Shown: in pieces, positions 35,455-43,884 of the stretch
How positions within the stretch are numbered: position 1 is the stretch's first letter
Layout of the letters: each line of letters begins with the position of its first letter
Assembly (NCBI GenBank): GCA_947500505.1
Contig: CANMSL010000003.1
Location: forward strand, 62,001-126,000
DNA from: an uncultured Aquimarina sp.
GTDB taxonomy: Bacteria; Bacteroidota; Bacteroidia; Flavobacteriales; Flavobacteriaceae
DNA: 64,000 nt
Direction of reading: 5' to 3'
The notes under the pieces: model-generated
Told to the model about the DNA's origin: nothing
Seen by the model: only the letters and a program-made list of their open reading frames with translations
Databases searched by the model: none
Position numbers and translations under genes: made by a program

Positions 35455-36540
35455 ATGTCAATCGCATCTAACACATATAAAGTAATTGGTTTAATGTCCG
35501 GAACCTCATTGGATGCATTGGACATTGCCTATTGCCATTTAAAAATTCAAGAAGGTATTTGGTCTTTTTATATTCATAAAACCAAAAGTATTGAGTATAA
35601 AGAAGATTTTAAAACCAATCTGAAAAACACGGTAAATCTTGATACCATAAGTTTACTGACCTTTCACAACACTTATGGAACATGGTTGGGTAATCAGGTA
35701 AAACAATTTGTAGATCAAAACAATTTTGAAGTAGATTTTGTTTCTAGCCACGGTCACACAGTTTTTCATCAACCTGATATTGGATTGACCTATCAGATTG
35801 GTTCTGGTCAACATATTGCCAACGCCAGTAATCAAAAAGTAATTTGTGATTTTAGAACAAACGATATTGCTCTGGGGGGTCAGGGAGCTCCTTTGGTACC
35901 TATTGGAGATAAATTACTATTTGGTAGCTACGAATTCTGTCTTAATCTGGGAGGTATTAGTAATATTTCTTTCGACATTAAGGATAAAAGAATTGCTTAT
36001 GACATAGCTCCTGCTAATATGTTATTAAATTTTATTTGTTCTAAAATAAATCTTGAATATGACGATAAAGGAAATATTGCAAGAACAGGAACTTTAAATA
36101 AAAAGTTCCTAGAATCTTTAAACAGCTTAGCATATTATAGAGAATCCTACCCAAAATCACTTGGATACGAATGGTTTCTGGAAGAAGTAGTCCCTATCAT
36201 TGAAAACACCAAAGATTCAATGGAAAATTTGTTACATACCTCTGTTCATCATATTACGGATCAAATCCATAATGCTATACAAAAAACCACTAAAGAAAAT
36301 TCATCACTTCTGATAACCGGTGGTGGTGCCAAAAACAACTTCCTGATTGAAATTCTACAAAAAAAATTGCAGCAATTTTCTTCGGTCATCATACCGGATA
36401 AAGATATAATTGATTATAAAGAAGCCTTGATTTTTGCATTTATGGCTGTACTAAAAATTAGAAATGAAATAAACTGTTTACAATCCGTTACCGGTGCAGA
36501 AAGAGATTCTTCATCTGGAGTTACGTATTATCCTTCCTAA
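35455..36540 (+). CDS. anmK: Anhydro-N-acetylmuramic acid kinase
   Basis: 361 residues. AnmK cleaves and phosphorylates 1,6-anhydro-MurNAc from peptidoglycan turnover to MurNAc-6-phosphate. The family start GLMSGTSLDALDIA binds ATP and substrate. Further matches are SSHGHTVFHQP, DFRTNDIALGGQGAPLVPIGD with the catalytic Asp, NLGGISNISF, and LLITGGGAKNNFLIE near the C-terminus. It stands alone; MurQ and anhMurNAc importers are not in view. Confidence 0.94.
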   Translation: MSIASNTYKVIGLMSGTSLDALDIAYCHLKIQEGIWSFYIHKTKSIEYKEDFKTNLKNTVNLDTISLLTFHNTYGTWLGNQVKQFVDQNNFEVDFVSSHGHTVFHQPDIGLTYQIGSGQHIANASNQKVICDFRTNDIALGGQGAPLVPIGDKLLFGSYEFCLNLGGISNISFDIKDKRIAYDIAPANMLLNFICSKINLEYDDKGNIARTGTLNKKFLESLNSLAYYRESYPKSLGYEWFLEEVVPIIENTKDSMENLLHTSVHHITDQIHNAIQKTTKENSSLLITGGGAKNNFLIEILQKKLQQFSSVIIPDKDIIDYKEALIFAFMAVLKIRNEINCLQSVTGAERDSSSGVTYYPS

Positions 36541-36613
36541 ACTACCAGTTGTTTTTAGAGTAGCTACGATAAAACTCTGTGACTGAAAAACCGGATAACT
36601 CAATAAGTATTTC

Positions 36614-36621
36614 TAAATTTG
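36614..36621 (+). promoter_or_regulatory. -7 box (TAAATTTG) of the udk operon
   Basis: Exact TAnnTTTG match 17 bases before the udk ATG. No clear TTG at -33. It implies a very short leader of about 10 nt. Confidence 0.5.
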
Positions 36622-36638
36622 CGTAAAAATAATTGGGA

Positions 36639-37247
36639 ATGCTTATTATCGGTATCGCGGGCGGAACAGGTTGCGGAAAAACGACAGTTGTAAAACAAAT
36701 TGTAAATGAATTACCTGAAAATGAGGTCTGTGTGATTTCACAGGATTCATATTATAAGGATACTAGTCATCTAAGGTATGAGGAAAGGACCAAAATCAAT
36801 TTTGACCATCCTCAATCTATAGATTTTGATCTATTAGGAGAGCATCTTAATGCTTTGAGAAGAGGAGAAACCATAGAACAACCTGTCTATTCGTTTGTGG
36901 AACATAATAGAACTAAAGATACTATTAAGACAAAACCGAGTAAAGTCATTATTGTTGAAGGGATTTTAATTTTAACAAATCCTAAGATTCGTGATATGTT
37001 TGATATCAAGATATATGTTCAGACTGATAGTGACGAACGTTTGATCAGGCGATTAAAAAGGGATATTGCAGAGAGAGGAAGAGATATGGAGGAGGTTTTA
37101 GATCGTTACCAAAATACTTTAAAACCTATGCACCAACAATTTATCGACCCGACTAAAGAGTTTGCAGATCTAATAATACCCAACAATAATTATAATAATG
37201 TAGCGATAGATATTGTTCGTACTATTGTAAAAGAACGCTTGAATTAA
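36639..37247 (+). CDS. udk: Uridine kinase
   Basis: 202 residues from the ATG at 36639 (a TTG two codons earlier is also in frame but lies closer to the promoter). P-loop GIAGGTGCGKTTV, then ISQDSYYKD and NFDHPQSIDFDLL for nucleoside binding and the R-R-L-K-R-D-I lid. It phosphorylates uridine and cytidine in pyrimidine salvage. It begins an apparent operon with the FtsB/DivIC-like gene and the mutase small subunit. Confidence 0.94.
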   Translation: MLIIGIAGGTGCGKTTVVKQIVNELPENEVCVISQDSYYKDTSHLRYEERTKINFDHPQSIDFDLLGEHLNALRRGETIEQPVYSFVEHNRTKDTIKTKPSKVIIVEGILILTNPKIRDMFDIKIYVQTDSDERLIRRLKRDIAERGRDMEEVLDRYQNTLKPMHQQFIDPTKEFADLIIPNNNYNNVAIDIVRTIVKERLN

Positions 37248-37286
37248 CTTTTGTACCTTTATAAACTAAATTTATTTGATTTAAAA

Positions 37287-37646
37287 TTGAAGCTAAAACG
37301 CTATTTCGAAAAGCTAAAGAATACTCCAGCTCTGATACCGGTTTTTGCCATATTTTTTAATAAATATGTGTTGATAATATTGGTTTTCGTGGTGTGGATT
37401 CTGTTTCTGGATACAAACTCCTGGCTTATTCATAGAGAACTAGATCAAGAAATTAACGAGCTAAAAGGCAATAAAGAATACTATAAAAAAGAAATCGTAA
37501 AGGATCAGAAGAATATTAAGGTTCTAAAAGACAGCAGTGAACTCGAAAAGTTTGCCAGAGAAGAATATTTTATGAAGCGTGATAATGAAGAAATATATAT
37601 CATAGAATACGAAGACAGTATCCCTAAAAAAAAGAAAGATGACTAA
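37287..37646 (+). CDS. FtsB/DivIC-like septum formation protein
   Basis: About 119 residues from a TTG at 37287 (MKLKRYFEKLK); a TTG at 37251 would add 12 residues, and no ATG exists before the membrane helix. Layout: short basic N-terminus, one membrane helix (YVLIILVFVVWILFL), then a coiled coil (RELDQEINELKGNKEYYKKEI) and the ELEKFAREEYFMKRDNEEIYII end typical of FtsB/DivIC. It would act with FtsL and FtsQ at the division site. It overlaps the next gene by 8 bases, an unusual coupling of a division gene with metabolic genes. Confidence 0.85.
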   Translation: MKLKRYFEKLKNTPALIPVFAIFFNKYVLIILVFVVWILFLDTNSWLIHRELDQEINELKGNKEYYKKEIVKDQKNIKVLKDSSELEKFAREEYFMKRDNEEIYIIEYEDSIPKKKKDD

Positions 37647-39006
37647 AACTTTGTTCGATAGTTTTGATGAAGTTTCTGCCAAAGAATGGAAACAAAAAAT
37701 TCAGTTTGATCTTAAAGGAGCAGATTATAATGAAGCGTTAATTTATAAATCATTTGAGGGTATTGACATAAAACCTTTCTATAATACAGAAGACTCTACC
37801 GAAATCGATACTAATACTAGGCATCCCTCCTCCTGGAAAAATTCTCAAAAAATCAAAGTTGAGGATGCCAACACAGGAAATAATTCTGCTCTAGAAGCAA
37901 TTAAAAAAGGTGCAGAAAGTATTTATTTTGTTATCACTACAAAAAATATTGATCCGCAGCTTCTCCTGGCAAATATCTCCCCCAGTATACACATCTATAT
38001 TGAGACCTTATTCTTATCCTCAGATTATATAAGCAAATTAAATACTTATGCCAATAATTCCGAACTTTCTATTCACTTAATGACCGACATCATTGGTAAC
38101 TTAGCTACAACAGGAAATTGGTTCACAAGTTTAAAAGAAGATCATATCGCACTGGAGAATATCGTAAAAGAAAGTTCTAAATTAAAGAACATAATTAGTG
38201 TAGATCTTGGTTTACTCCAAAATGCCGGTGCCACAATGATCCAGCAGTTAGCGTATGGATTGGCGCACGCCAATGAATATCTTAACCATTTTGAAAATCA
38301 GGAAAACAATCCTTTTCAGAAGAGTTCCATAATTTTTAAAGTTGCAGTTGGGGGAAATTACTTCTTTGAGATTGCTAAATTAAGAGCTTTGAGAATATTG
38401 TGGAATTCTTTATCGAATGAATACCAAATGTTAAATAAATGTTATATATTCGCCGATCCTTCACACAGAAATAAAACCATTTTAGATTATAATGTTAATA
38501 TGCTTCGTACTACTACTGAATGTATGAGTGCTATATTAGGGGGAGCAGATATTATACATAATCTGCGATATGATGAGGTATATAATCTGGAAAATGATTT
38601 CGGAACAAGAATTGCTATTAATCAATTGTTGATTCTAAAAAATGAAAGTTATTTTGATATCGTAAATAATCCCGCATCCGGTTCTTATTATATCGAAAGC
38701 GTAACAGATCAACTAGCGACAAAGGCTTTATCGCTTTTTAAAAATATTGAAGAATCAGGAGGATACTTAAAACAATTAAAATCTGGAACCATCCAGAAAA
38801 AAATAAAAGAAAGTGCAGAGAAAGAACAAGAGCTTTTTGATAAAGAGGAAATTATTCTAACAGGAGCCAATACCTTTCGGAATCCTGATGAAGTAATGCC
38901 CGAATTACAGAAAAACCCCTTTCTCGAAAAGAATGTAAGAAAAACATTAGTTAGCCCGATTATTAAAAGAAGGTTATGTGAAAAAATAGAGAAAAACATT
39001 ACGTAA
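37639..39006 (+). CDS. mutA: Methylmalonyl-CoA mutase small (beta) subunit
   Basis: 455 residues with the TIM-barrel half of the mutase fold but no cobalamin-binding domain, as usual for the non-catalytic small subunit in Bacteroidota. Recognisable stretches are the early EWKQKIQFDLKGADYNEALIYKSFEG, GATMIQQLAYGLAHANEYL and NPASGSYYIESVTDQLA. It pairs with the large subunit to interconvert methylmalonyl-CoA and succinyl-CoA in propionate metabolism. It overlaps the upstream FtsB-like gene. The large subunit gene begins 1513 bases downstream, after two unrelated exported-protein genes. Confidence 0.93.
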   Translation: MTKTLFDSFDEVSAKEWKQKIQFDLKGADYNEALIYKSFEGIDIKPFYNTEDSTEIDTNTRHPSSWKNSQKIKVEDANTGNNSALEAIKKGAESIYFVITTKNIDPQLLLANISPSIHIYIETLFLSSDYISKLNTYANNSELSIHLMTDIIGNLATTGNWFTSLKEDHIALENIVKESSKLKNIISVDLGLLQNAGATMIQQLAYGLAHANEYLNHFENQENNPFQKSSIIFKVAVGGNYFFEIAKLRALRILWNSLSNEYQMLNKCYIFADPSHRNKTILDYNVNMLRTTTECMSAILGGADIIHNLRYDEVYNLENDFGTRIAINQLLILKNESYFDIVNNPASGSYYIESVTDQLATKALSLFKNIEESGGYLKQLKSGTIQKKIKESAEKEQELFDKEEIILTGANTFRNPDEVMPELQKNPFLEKNVRKTLVSPIIKRRLCEKIEKNIT

Positions 39007-39090
39007 CGTGAATATTTAATAATTTATTGCTAACTTTCGCAAAAATTAACATTAAAACAACAAACAATTAACAAAACTAAATCTTAATCG

Positions 39091-39720
39091 ATGCCCCAAA
39101 TGATTAGATCTAGAATCGGAATAATAATCTTACTACTAACATCAATTTGTTACTCCCAAGACAGTTTCAACTGTCTCAGTGTTGATAGAAGTGGTCTCTA
39201 TACCAAAGCATTCAATTCCTTTGAGCAGGACTTATTCGAATATTATAAGTTCGGAAATGACTCTATAAAAACGTATCGAACATTTTTAGCAGAAGTTGCT
39301 AGTTTATCATTGGATTTAAGAAAATTACCTTCTGATAATTCTATCCAACTGGCTAGAATCTTCAAAAAAAAATCGAATGACCCTAATTCTATCTGGGTAA
39401 AGCTTAGTGATTACGAAAATCAAGAAGCAACCAAAAAACCATCTCCATACACGAATTCTTCGAAGAAGGGAGAAGAAGAAATTCTGATATTTAACTACAG
39501 AGGTGGTCTCATACAGTGTCTTAAAAACAATAGTGATAGTGATGATTTCCAAGATATCATAACCACTCTGGAACAAGACGGAAATGTAAGCACTTCGCTT
39601 ATTGCTCAGAGAATTTATTACATTCCTGATACTAAATTTCGTGCCTCAGAAATAAAAAAGTTTATTGCTTTTGATATTTATTACTCTATCCTGATGGTTA
39701 TCGAAAAAGCCTTTGGCTAA
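39091..39720 (+). CDS. Exported protein of unknown function, paralogue 1
   Basis: 209 residues, signal peptide ending near ICYSQ. The mature part starts with a conserved Cys (NCLSVDRSGLYTKAF) and runs through SFEQDLFEYYKFGNDSIKTY, DPNSIWVKLSDYE and [17 protein letters not shown]. The same order of motifs appears in the next gene, so the two arose by duplication. No family recognised and no enzyme motif visible. It lies between the two mutase subunit genes. Confidence 0.72.
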   Translation: MPQMIRSRIGIIILLLTSICYSQDSFNCLSVDRSGLYTKAFNSFEQDLFEYYKFGNDSIKTYRTFLAEVASLSLDLRKLPSDNSIQLARIFKKKSNDPNSIWVKLSDYENQEATKKPSPYTNSSKKGEEEILIFNYRGGLIQCLKNNSDSDDFQDIITTLEQDGNVSTSLIAQRIYYIPDTKFRASEIKKFIAFDIYYSILMVIEKAFG

Positions 39721-39827
39721 TTAATATTGAAATATTCATCACTAAACAAGGAACATAATTTATATTTTCTAAAATAGATCCTTAATAAAACCGTAATTTT
39801 ACATTTTTATTAGTGATGTGTTTTTTT

Positions 39828-40496
39828 ATGAAAAGTGGAACAACTATTTATCTTGTAATCTTTATAATTACATTACTTTCTTGTAATACCAGCTCTCAAA
39901 GAAATCTTCTTCATTGTGATAAGATTGACAACAAACAAATCATTGATACTGCTTTTCGATCCTTCGAAAATGATTTATTCGGCTACTATAAGCTAGAAAA
40001 CGACACGATCAATACATACAAAAAATTTCTCTCAGAAATAACGAATATGACCATTGATCTAAATGCTATGATATCCGAAGAATCAATAAAAATCGCGCAC
40101 GATTTTAAGCGTAATGCTAAAACCGATAACTCTATTTGGATTTCCTACTATGATTATAATAAAGACAATTTAACAGAAGAGGAAGAAATTTCAATAACTT
40201 CGAAGCTTGATCAAATAGAAACTAAAGAAGAAAATGCTCTTAGAGTTGAACAAGAAAAGAGAATGTTAATTTTAAATTATAAAGGTCCGCTAATACAATG
40301 CCTAAAAAATAATTCTAAGAATCCGGATTTAACTAAAATTATTGGAAAACTTGAATTGATGGGGCCAATAAACCAAAGTATTATTGCCAGTGGTTTTAAT
40401 GCCGCAGACCCAAAAATTACTTTTAAATCCATAGAAACAAGAGCATTTATTGCTTTTGAAATATACTACTATATCCTAATGATAACTCAACAATAA
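39828..40496 (+). CDS. Lipoprotein of unknown function, paralogue 2
   Basis: About 222 residues from the ATG at 39828; a GTG/ATG at 39813-39818 is also in frame. It has a type II signal peptide (lipobox ITLLSC) where paralogue 1 has a type I peptide. Shared motifs are [35 protein letters not shown] and [15 protein letters not shown]. An extra acidic/basic linker (about 115-145) makes it longer. Different anchoring suggests that the two copies act in different places. Ends 23 bases before mutB and is probably co-transcribed with it. Confidence 0.72.
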   Translation: MKSGTTIYLVIFIITLLSCNTSSQRNLLHCDKIDNKQIIDTAFRSFENDLFGYYKLENDTINTYKKFLSEITNMTIDLNAMISEESIKIAHDFKRNAKTDNSIWISYYDYNKDNLTEEEEISITSKLDQIETKEENALRVEQEKRMLILNYKGPLIQCLKNNSKNPDLTKIIGKLELMGPINQSIIASGFNAADPKITFKSIETRAFIAFEIYYYILMITQQ

Positions 40497-40519
40497 AAAC
40501 TGTCAAAGTTATTTTAAAA

Positions 40520-42655
40520 ATGACCAGAAAAAGTATTCAACATATTGCATTATATCCGAATAATAAAACTTCTCACACTTCGTCAGAAGTTAAAAAATAT
40601 AAAACTTCAGAAGGAATTGAATTAAAATCAGAGTATGGTAAGAAAGATATAGAACATCTTACGCATGTAAATTTTGCAGCAGGAATCCCTCCTTATCTCC
40701 GTGGTCCGTATTCAACAATGTATGTCCGTCGACCCTGGACCATCAGACAATATGCGGGATTCTCTACAGCAGAAGAAAGTAACGCATTTTATCGCAGAAA
40801 CCTTGCTGCAGGACAAAAAGGATTATCTGTTGCTTTTGACCTTGCTACGCATCGTGGGTATGACAGTGATCATGAAAGGGTATTTGGAGATGTAGGGATG
40901 GCTGGAGTAGCAATAGATACTGTAGAAGACATGAAAGTACTCTTTGACCAAATACCGCTAGATAAGATGTCTGTCTCCATGACGATGAATGGTGCAGTCC
41001 TACCGATCATGGCTTTTTACATCGTAGCTGCAGAAGAACAAGGTGTGGATAAAAAGTTATTATCAGGAACGATCCAGAATGATATCCTGAAGGAATTTAT
41101 GGTACGTAATACATATATCTACCCACCTACTCCATCGATGCGAATCATTAGTGATATTTTTAAGTATTGTTCTAAAAACATGCCTAAATTCAACCCAATT
41201 AGTATTTCCGGATATCACATGCAGGAGGCGGGAGCTACTTGCGATATCGAATTGGCATATACACTGGCAGACGGGCTGGAATATATAAGAAAAGGAATCG
41301 AAGCAGGTTTAGATGTTGATTCATTTGCACCACGTTTATCATTTTTCTGGGCAATAGGAATGAATCATTTTATGGAAATTGCCAAAATGAGGGCCGCAAG
41401 AATGCTATGGGCTAAACTAATCAAACAGTTCTATCCTAAAAACCCAAAATCCTTGATGCTTAGGACCCATTGTCAGACTAGCGGATGGAGTTTAACAGCA
41501 CAAGATCCTTTTAACAATGTAGCCAGAACCTGTATAGAAGCTAGTGCAGCGGCTTTTGGAGGTACTCAAAGCTTACACACTAATGCATTAGACGAAGCCA
41601 TTGCATTACCCACAGATTTCTCTGCCAGAATAGCAAGAAATACGCAAATATACCTTCAGGAAGAAACTCAGATAACACGCACTGTTGATCCTTGGGCCGG
41701 AAGTTATTATGTGGAATCCCTCACCAACGATATCGCAGTAAAAGCCTGGGAACTCATAGAAGAAGTTGAAGAATTAGGAGGAATGACCAAAGCGATAGAA
41801 GCGGGAATTCCTAAAATGCGTATAGAAGAAGCCGCCGCTCGCAAACAAGCCAGAATCGATAGTCAACAAGATTTGATTATCGGTGTTAATAAATTTCAAT
41901 TAGAAGAAGAAGAACATATTGCAACTTTAAAAGTAGACAATGAAGCCGTAAGAAATCAACAAATTGATGGTCTCAATAAAGTAAAAACTTCCAGAGATAA
42001 TAATGCTGTAAAGCAAGCTTTAAATAATTTGACTAAAGCCGCTAAGGAGGACACTCAAAATTTATTAGCTTTAGCAGTTGATGCTGCTCGATTAAGAGCA
42101 ACTTTGGGAGAAATCAGTGACGCACTGGAAAAAGAATTTGGAAGATATAAAGCAGAAATTAAATCATTTACAGGAGTGTACGCCAAAGAAATAAAAAACG
42201 ATGAGTCCTTTAATAAAGCAAGAGAACTAGCAAACCAATTTGCAGATCTGGAAGGTCGGAGACCGAGAATAATGATTGCTAAAATGGGACAGGATGGTCA
42301 TGATCGCGGAGCTAAAGTTGTTGCAACCAGTTATGCAGATGTAGGTTTTGATGTAGACATCGGACCTCTATTTCAAACACCCGCAGAAGCTGCAAAACAA
42401 GCAGTAGAAAATGATGTACATATTGTGGGAGTCTCCTCTTTAGCTGGGGGGCATAAAACATTGGTACCGCAAATCATCTCTGAATTAAAAAAATACAAAC
42501 GAGAAGATATCATGGTCATTGTGGGTGGAGTCATTCCGCCAGACGATTATGACTTTTTATTTCAGGAAGGAGCTGTAGCTATTTTTGGTCCGGGAACCAA
42601 AATTAGTGATGCAGCAATCACTATTCTGGAAATTTTAATTTCGACATTCGAGTAA
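40520..42655 (+). CDS. mutB: Methylmalonyl-CoA mutase large (alpha) subunit
   Basis: 711 residues, full catalytic subunit. The N-terminal TIM barrel has the substrate region [50 protein letters not shown] and the [17 protein letters not shown] stretch. The C-terminal cobalamin domain has the base-off motif DGHDRGAK followed by [13 protein letters not shown]. It catalyses succinyl-CoA/methylmalonyl-CoA isomerisation, joining propionyl-CoA, odd-chain fatty acid and branched amino acid catabolism to the TCA cycle. The MeaB chaperone and epimerase are not in the window. Confidence 0.96.
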   Translation: MTRKSIQHIALYPNNKTSHTSSEVKKYKTSEGIELKSEYGKKDIEHLTHVNFAAGIPPYLRGPYSTMYVRRPWTIRQYAGFSTAEESNAFYRRNLAAGQKGLSVAFDLATHRGYDSDHERVFGDVGMAGVAIDTVEDMKVLFDQIPLDKMSVSMTMNGAVLPIMAFYIVAAEEQGVDKKLLSGTIQNDILKEFMVRNTYIYPPTPSMRIISDIFKYCSKNMPKFNPISISGYHMQEAGATCDIELAYTLADGLEYIRKGIEAGLDVDSFAPRLSFFWAIGMNHFMEIAKMRAARMLWAKLIKQFYPKNPKSLMLRTHCQTSGWSLTAQDPFNNVARTCIEASAAAFGGTQSLHTNALDEAIALPTDFSARIARNTQIYLQEETQITRTVDPWAGSYYVESLTNDIAVKAWELIEEVEELGGMTKAIEAGIPKMRIEEAAARKQARIDSQQDLIIGVNKFQLEEEEHIATLKVDNEAVRNQQIDGLNKVKTSRDNNAVKQALNNLTKAAKEDTQNLLALAVDAARLRATLGEISDALEKEFGRYKAEIKSFTGVYAKEIKNDESFNKARELANQFADLEGRRPRIMIAKMGQDGHDRGAKVVATSYADVGFDVDIGPLFQTPAEAAKQAVENDVHIVGVSSLAGGHKTLVPQIISELKKYKREDIMVIVGGVIPPDDYDFLFQEGAVAIFGPGTKISDAAITILEILISTFE

Positions 42656-42656
42656 T

Positions 42657-42690
42657 TTTAAAAAAGCTATGCACGCATAGCTTTTTTAAA
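42657..42690 (+). terminator. Terminator after mutB
   Basis: TTTAAAAAAGCTATGC pairs perfectly with GCATAGCTTTTTTAAA; the T tract follows on either strand. Starts 2 bases after the mutB stop. Confidence 0.85.
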
Positions 42691-42737
42691 TATAAATTGT
42701 AACTTTCACCAAAATAACGATATTAATATAAAGAAAT

Positions 42738-43619
42738 ATGAGCTACACTGATAAAATGCTTCGGGATGGAGCACTGGAAGGAAAAACCATAGTAGTCACC
42801 GGAGGTGGGAGTGGTCTCGGAAAATCGATGACCAAATACTTCCTTGAACTTGGAGCCAAAGTGGCAATTACTTCACGTAATCTCGAAAAATTACAAGGCA
42901 CTGCAAAAGAGCTCGAAGAAGAAACCGGAGGTAGTTGTCTTCCTTTACAATGTGATGTTAGGCATTATGATCAGGTAGAATCTATGAGAGACCGGGTTTT
43001 AGAAGCGTTTGGATCTGTGGATATACTATTAAACAATGCTGCAGGAAATTTTATTTCTCCTACAGAACGTTTATCGGCTAATGCTTTCGATACCATTATC
43101 GATATTGTATTAAAAGGGACTAAAAACTGTACCCTGGCATTCGGAAAACATTGGATAGATACAAAATACAAAAATACGGTTGTCCTCAATATCGTAACAA
43201 CATATGCCTGGACAGGTTCTGCATATGTAGTACCTAGTGCCACTGCCAAAGCGGGAGTATTAGCATTGACAAGATCTCTGGCTGTGGAGTGGGCAAAATA
43301 CGGAATGAGATTCAATGCAATTGCTCCAGGTCCCTTCCCTACTAAAGGTGCCTGGGATCGACTTTTACCAGGCGATATGAAAGATAAATTTGATCTTTCT
43401 AAAAAAGTGCCGTTACAACGCCTTGGAGAGCATCAGGAATTAGCTAATCTTGCCGCATACTTAGTATCCGATTTTTCCGCTTATGTAAACGGGGAAGTAG
43501 TTACATTAGACGGAGGAGAATGGTTAAAAGGAGCCGGGCAATTTAATTTATTAGATCAAGTTCCTGAACAAATGTGGGATATGCTGGAAGCTGCCATACG
43601 AGCTAAAAAAAATAAGTAA
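42738..43619 (+). CDS. SDR oxidoreductase, 2,4-dienoyl-CoA reductase (DECR1-like)
   Basis: 293 residues. NADPH-binding TGGGSGLGKSMTKYFLELGAKVAITSRN and the NNAAGNF motif are SDR-typical. Where classical SDRs have YxxxK, this protein reads VVPSATAKAGVLALTRSLAVEW, the form seen in mitochondrial 2,4-dienoyl-CoA reductases (PSASAKAG). The tail KYGMRFNAIAPGP, LANLAAYLVSDF and DGGEW also match that group. It would remove double bonds at even positions during beta-oxidation of unsaturated fatty acids. It lies next to the mutase locus, consistent with fatty-acid and propionate catabolism. Confidence 0.88.
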   Translation: MSYTDKMLRDGALEGKTIVVTGGGSGLGKSMTKYFLELGAKVAITSRNLEKLQGTAKELEEETGGSCLPLQCDVRHYDQVESMRDRVLEAFGSVDILLNNAAGNFISPTERLSANAFDTIIDIVLKGTKNCTLAFGKHWIDTKYKNTVVLNIVTTYAWTGSAYVVPSATAKAGVLALTRSLAVEWAKYGMRFNAIAPGPFPTKGAWDRLLPGDMKDKFDLSKKVPLQRLGEHQELANLAAYLVSDFSAYVNGEVVTLDGGEWLKGAGQFNLLDQVPEQMWDMLEAAIRAKKNK

Positions 43620-43648
43620 GCTCAAATCAAATAAATACTTTGAGCACT

Positions 43649-43687
43649 ACTGAATATCGGATGAAATCTCCAATATTCAGTTTTTTT
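43649..43687 (+). terminator. Terminator after the dienoyl-CoA reductase gene
   Basis: ACTGAATATCGG (43649-43660) pairs with CCAATATTCAGT (43670-43681) with one mismatch, followed by seven T. A smaller hairpin (GCTCAAA/TTTGAGC) directly precedes it. Confidence 0.8.
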
Positions 43688-43884
43688 ATAAAAAAATACA
43701 ATTATTTGGTAACATTTTCGCGTTATGCAACACTTACTATAAAATGAGGTTATCTATTTAGACCTTTCATACTAAAACTAACTACAAATCTAAACATTCA
43801 ACTAAAAAAATAGTTAAAAAACAAACGTTTTGATTATTTTTATCAAATTAATAACAAAAACTAATTCACAATAATATTTCATCT

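Noticed and set aside
43823..43830. AAACGTTT palindrome upstream of the M16 peptidase gene as another LacI operator
   Set aside because: Only 8 bases match, the flanks lack the extended symmetry seen at 6008-6023, and such short AT-rich palindromes are expected by chance.
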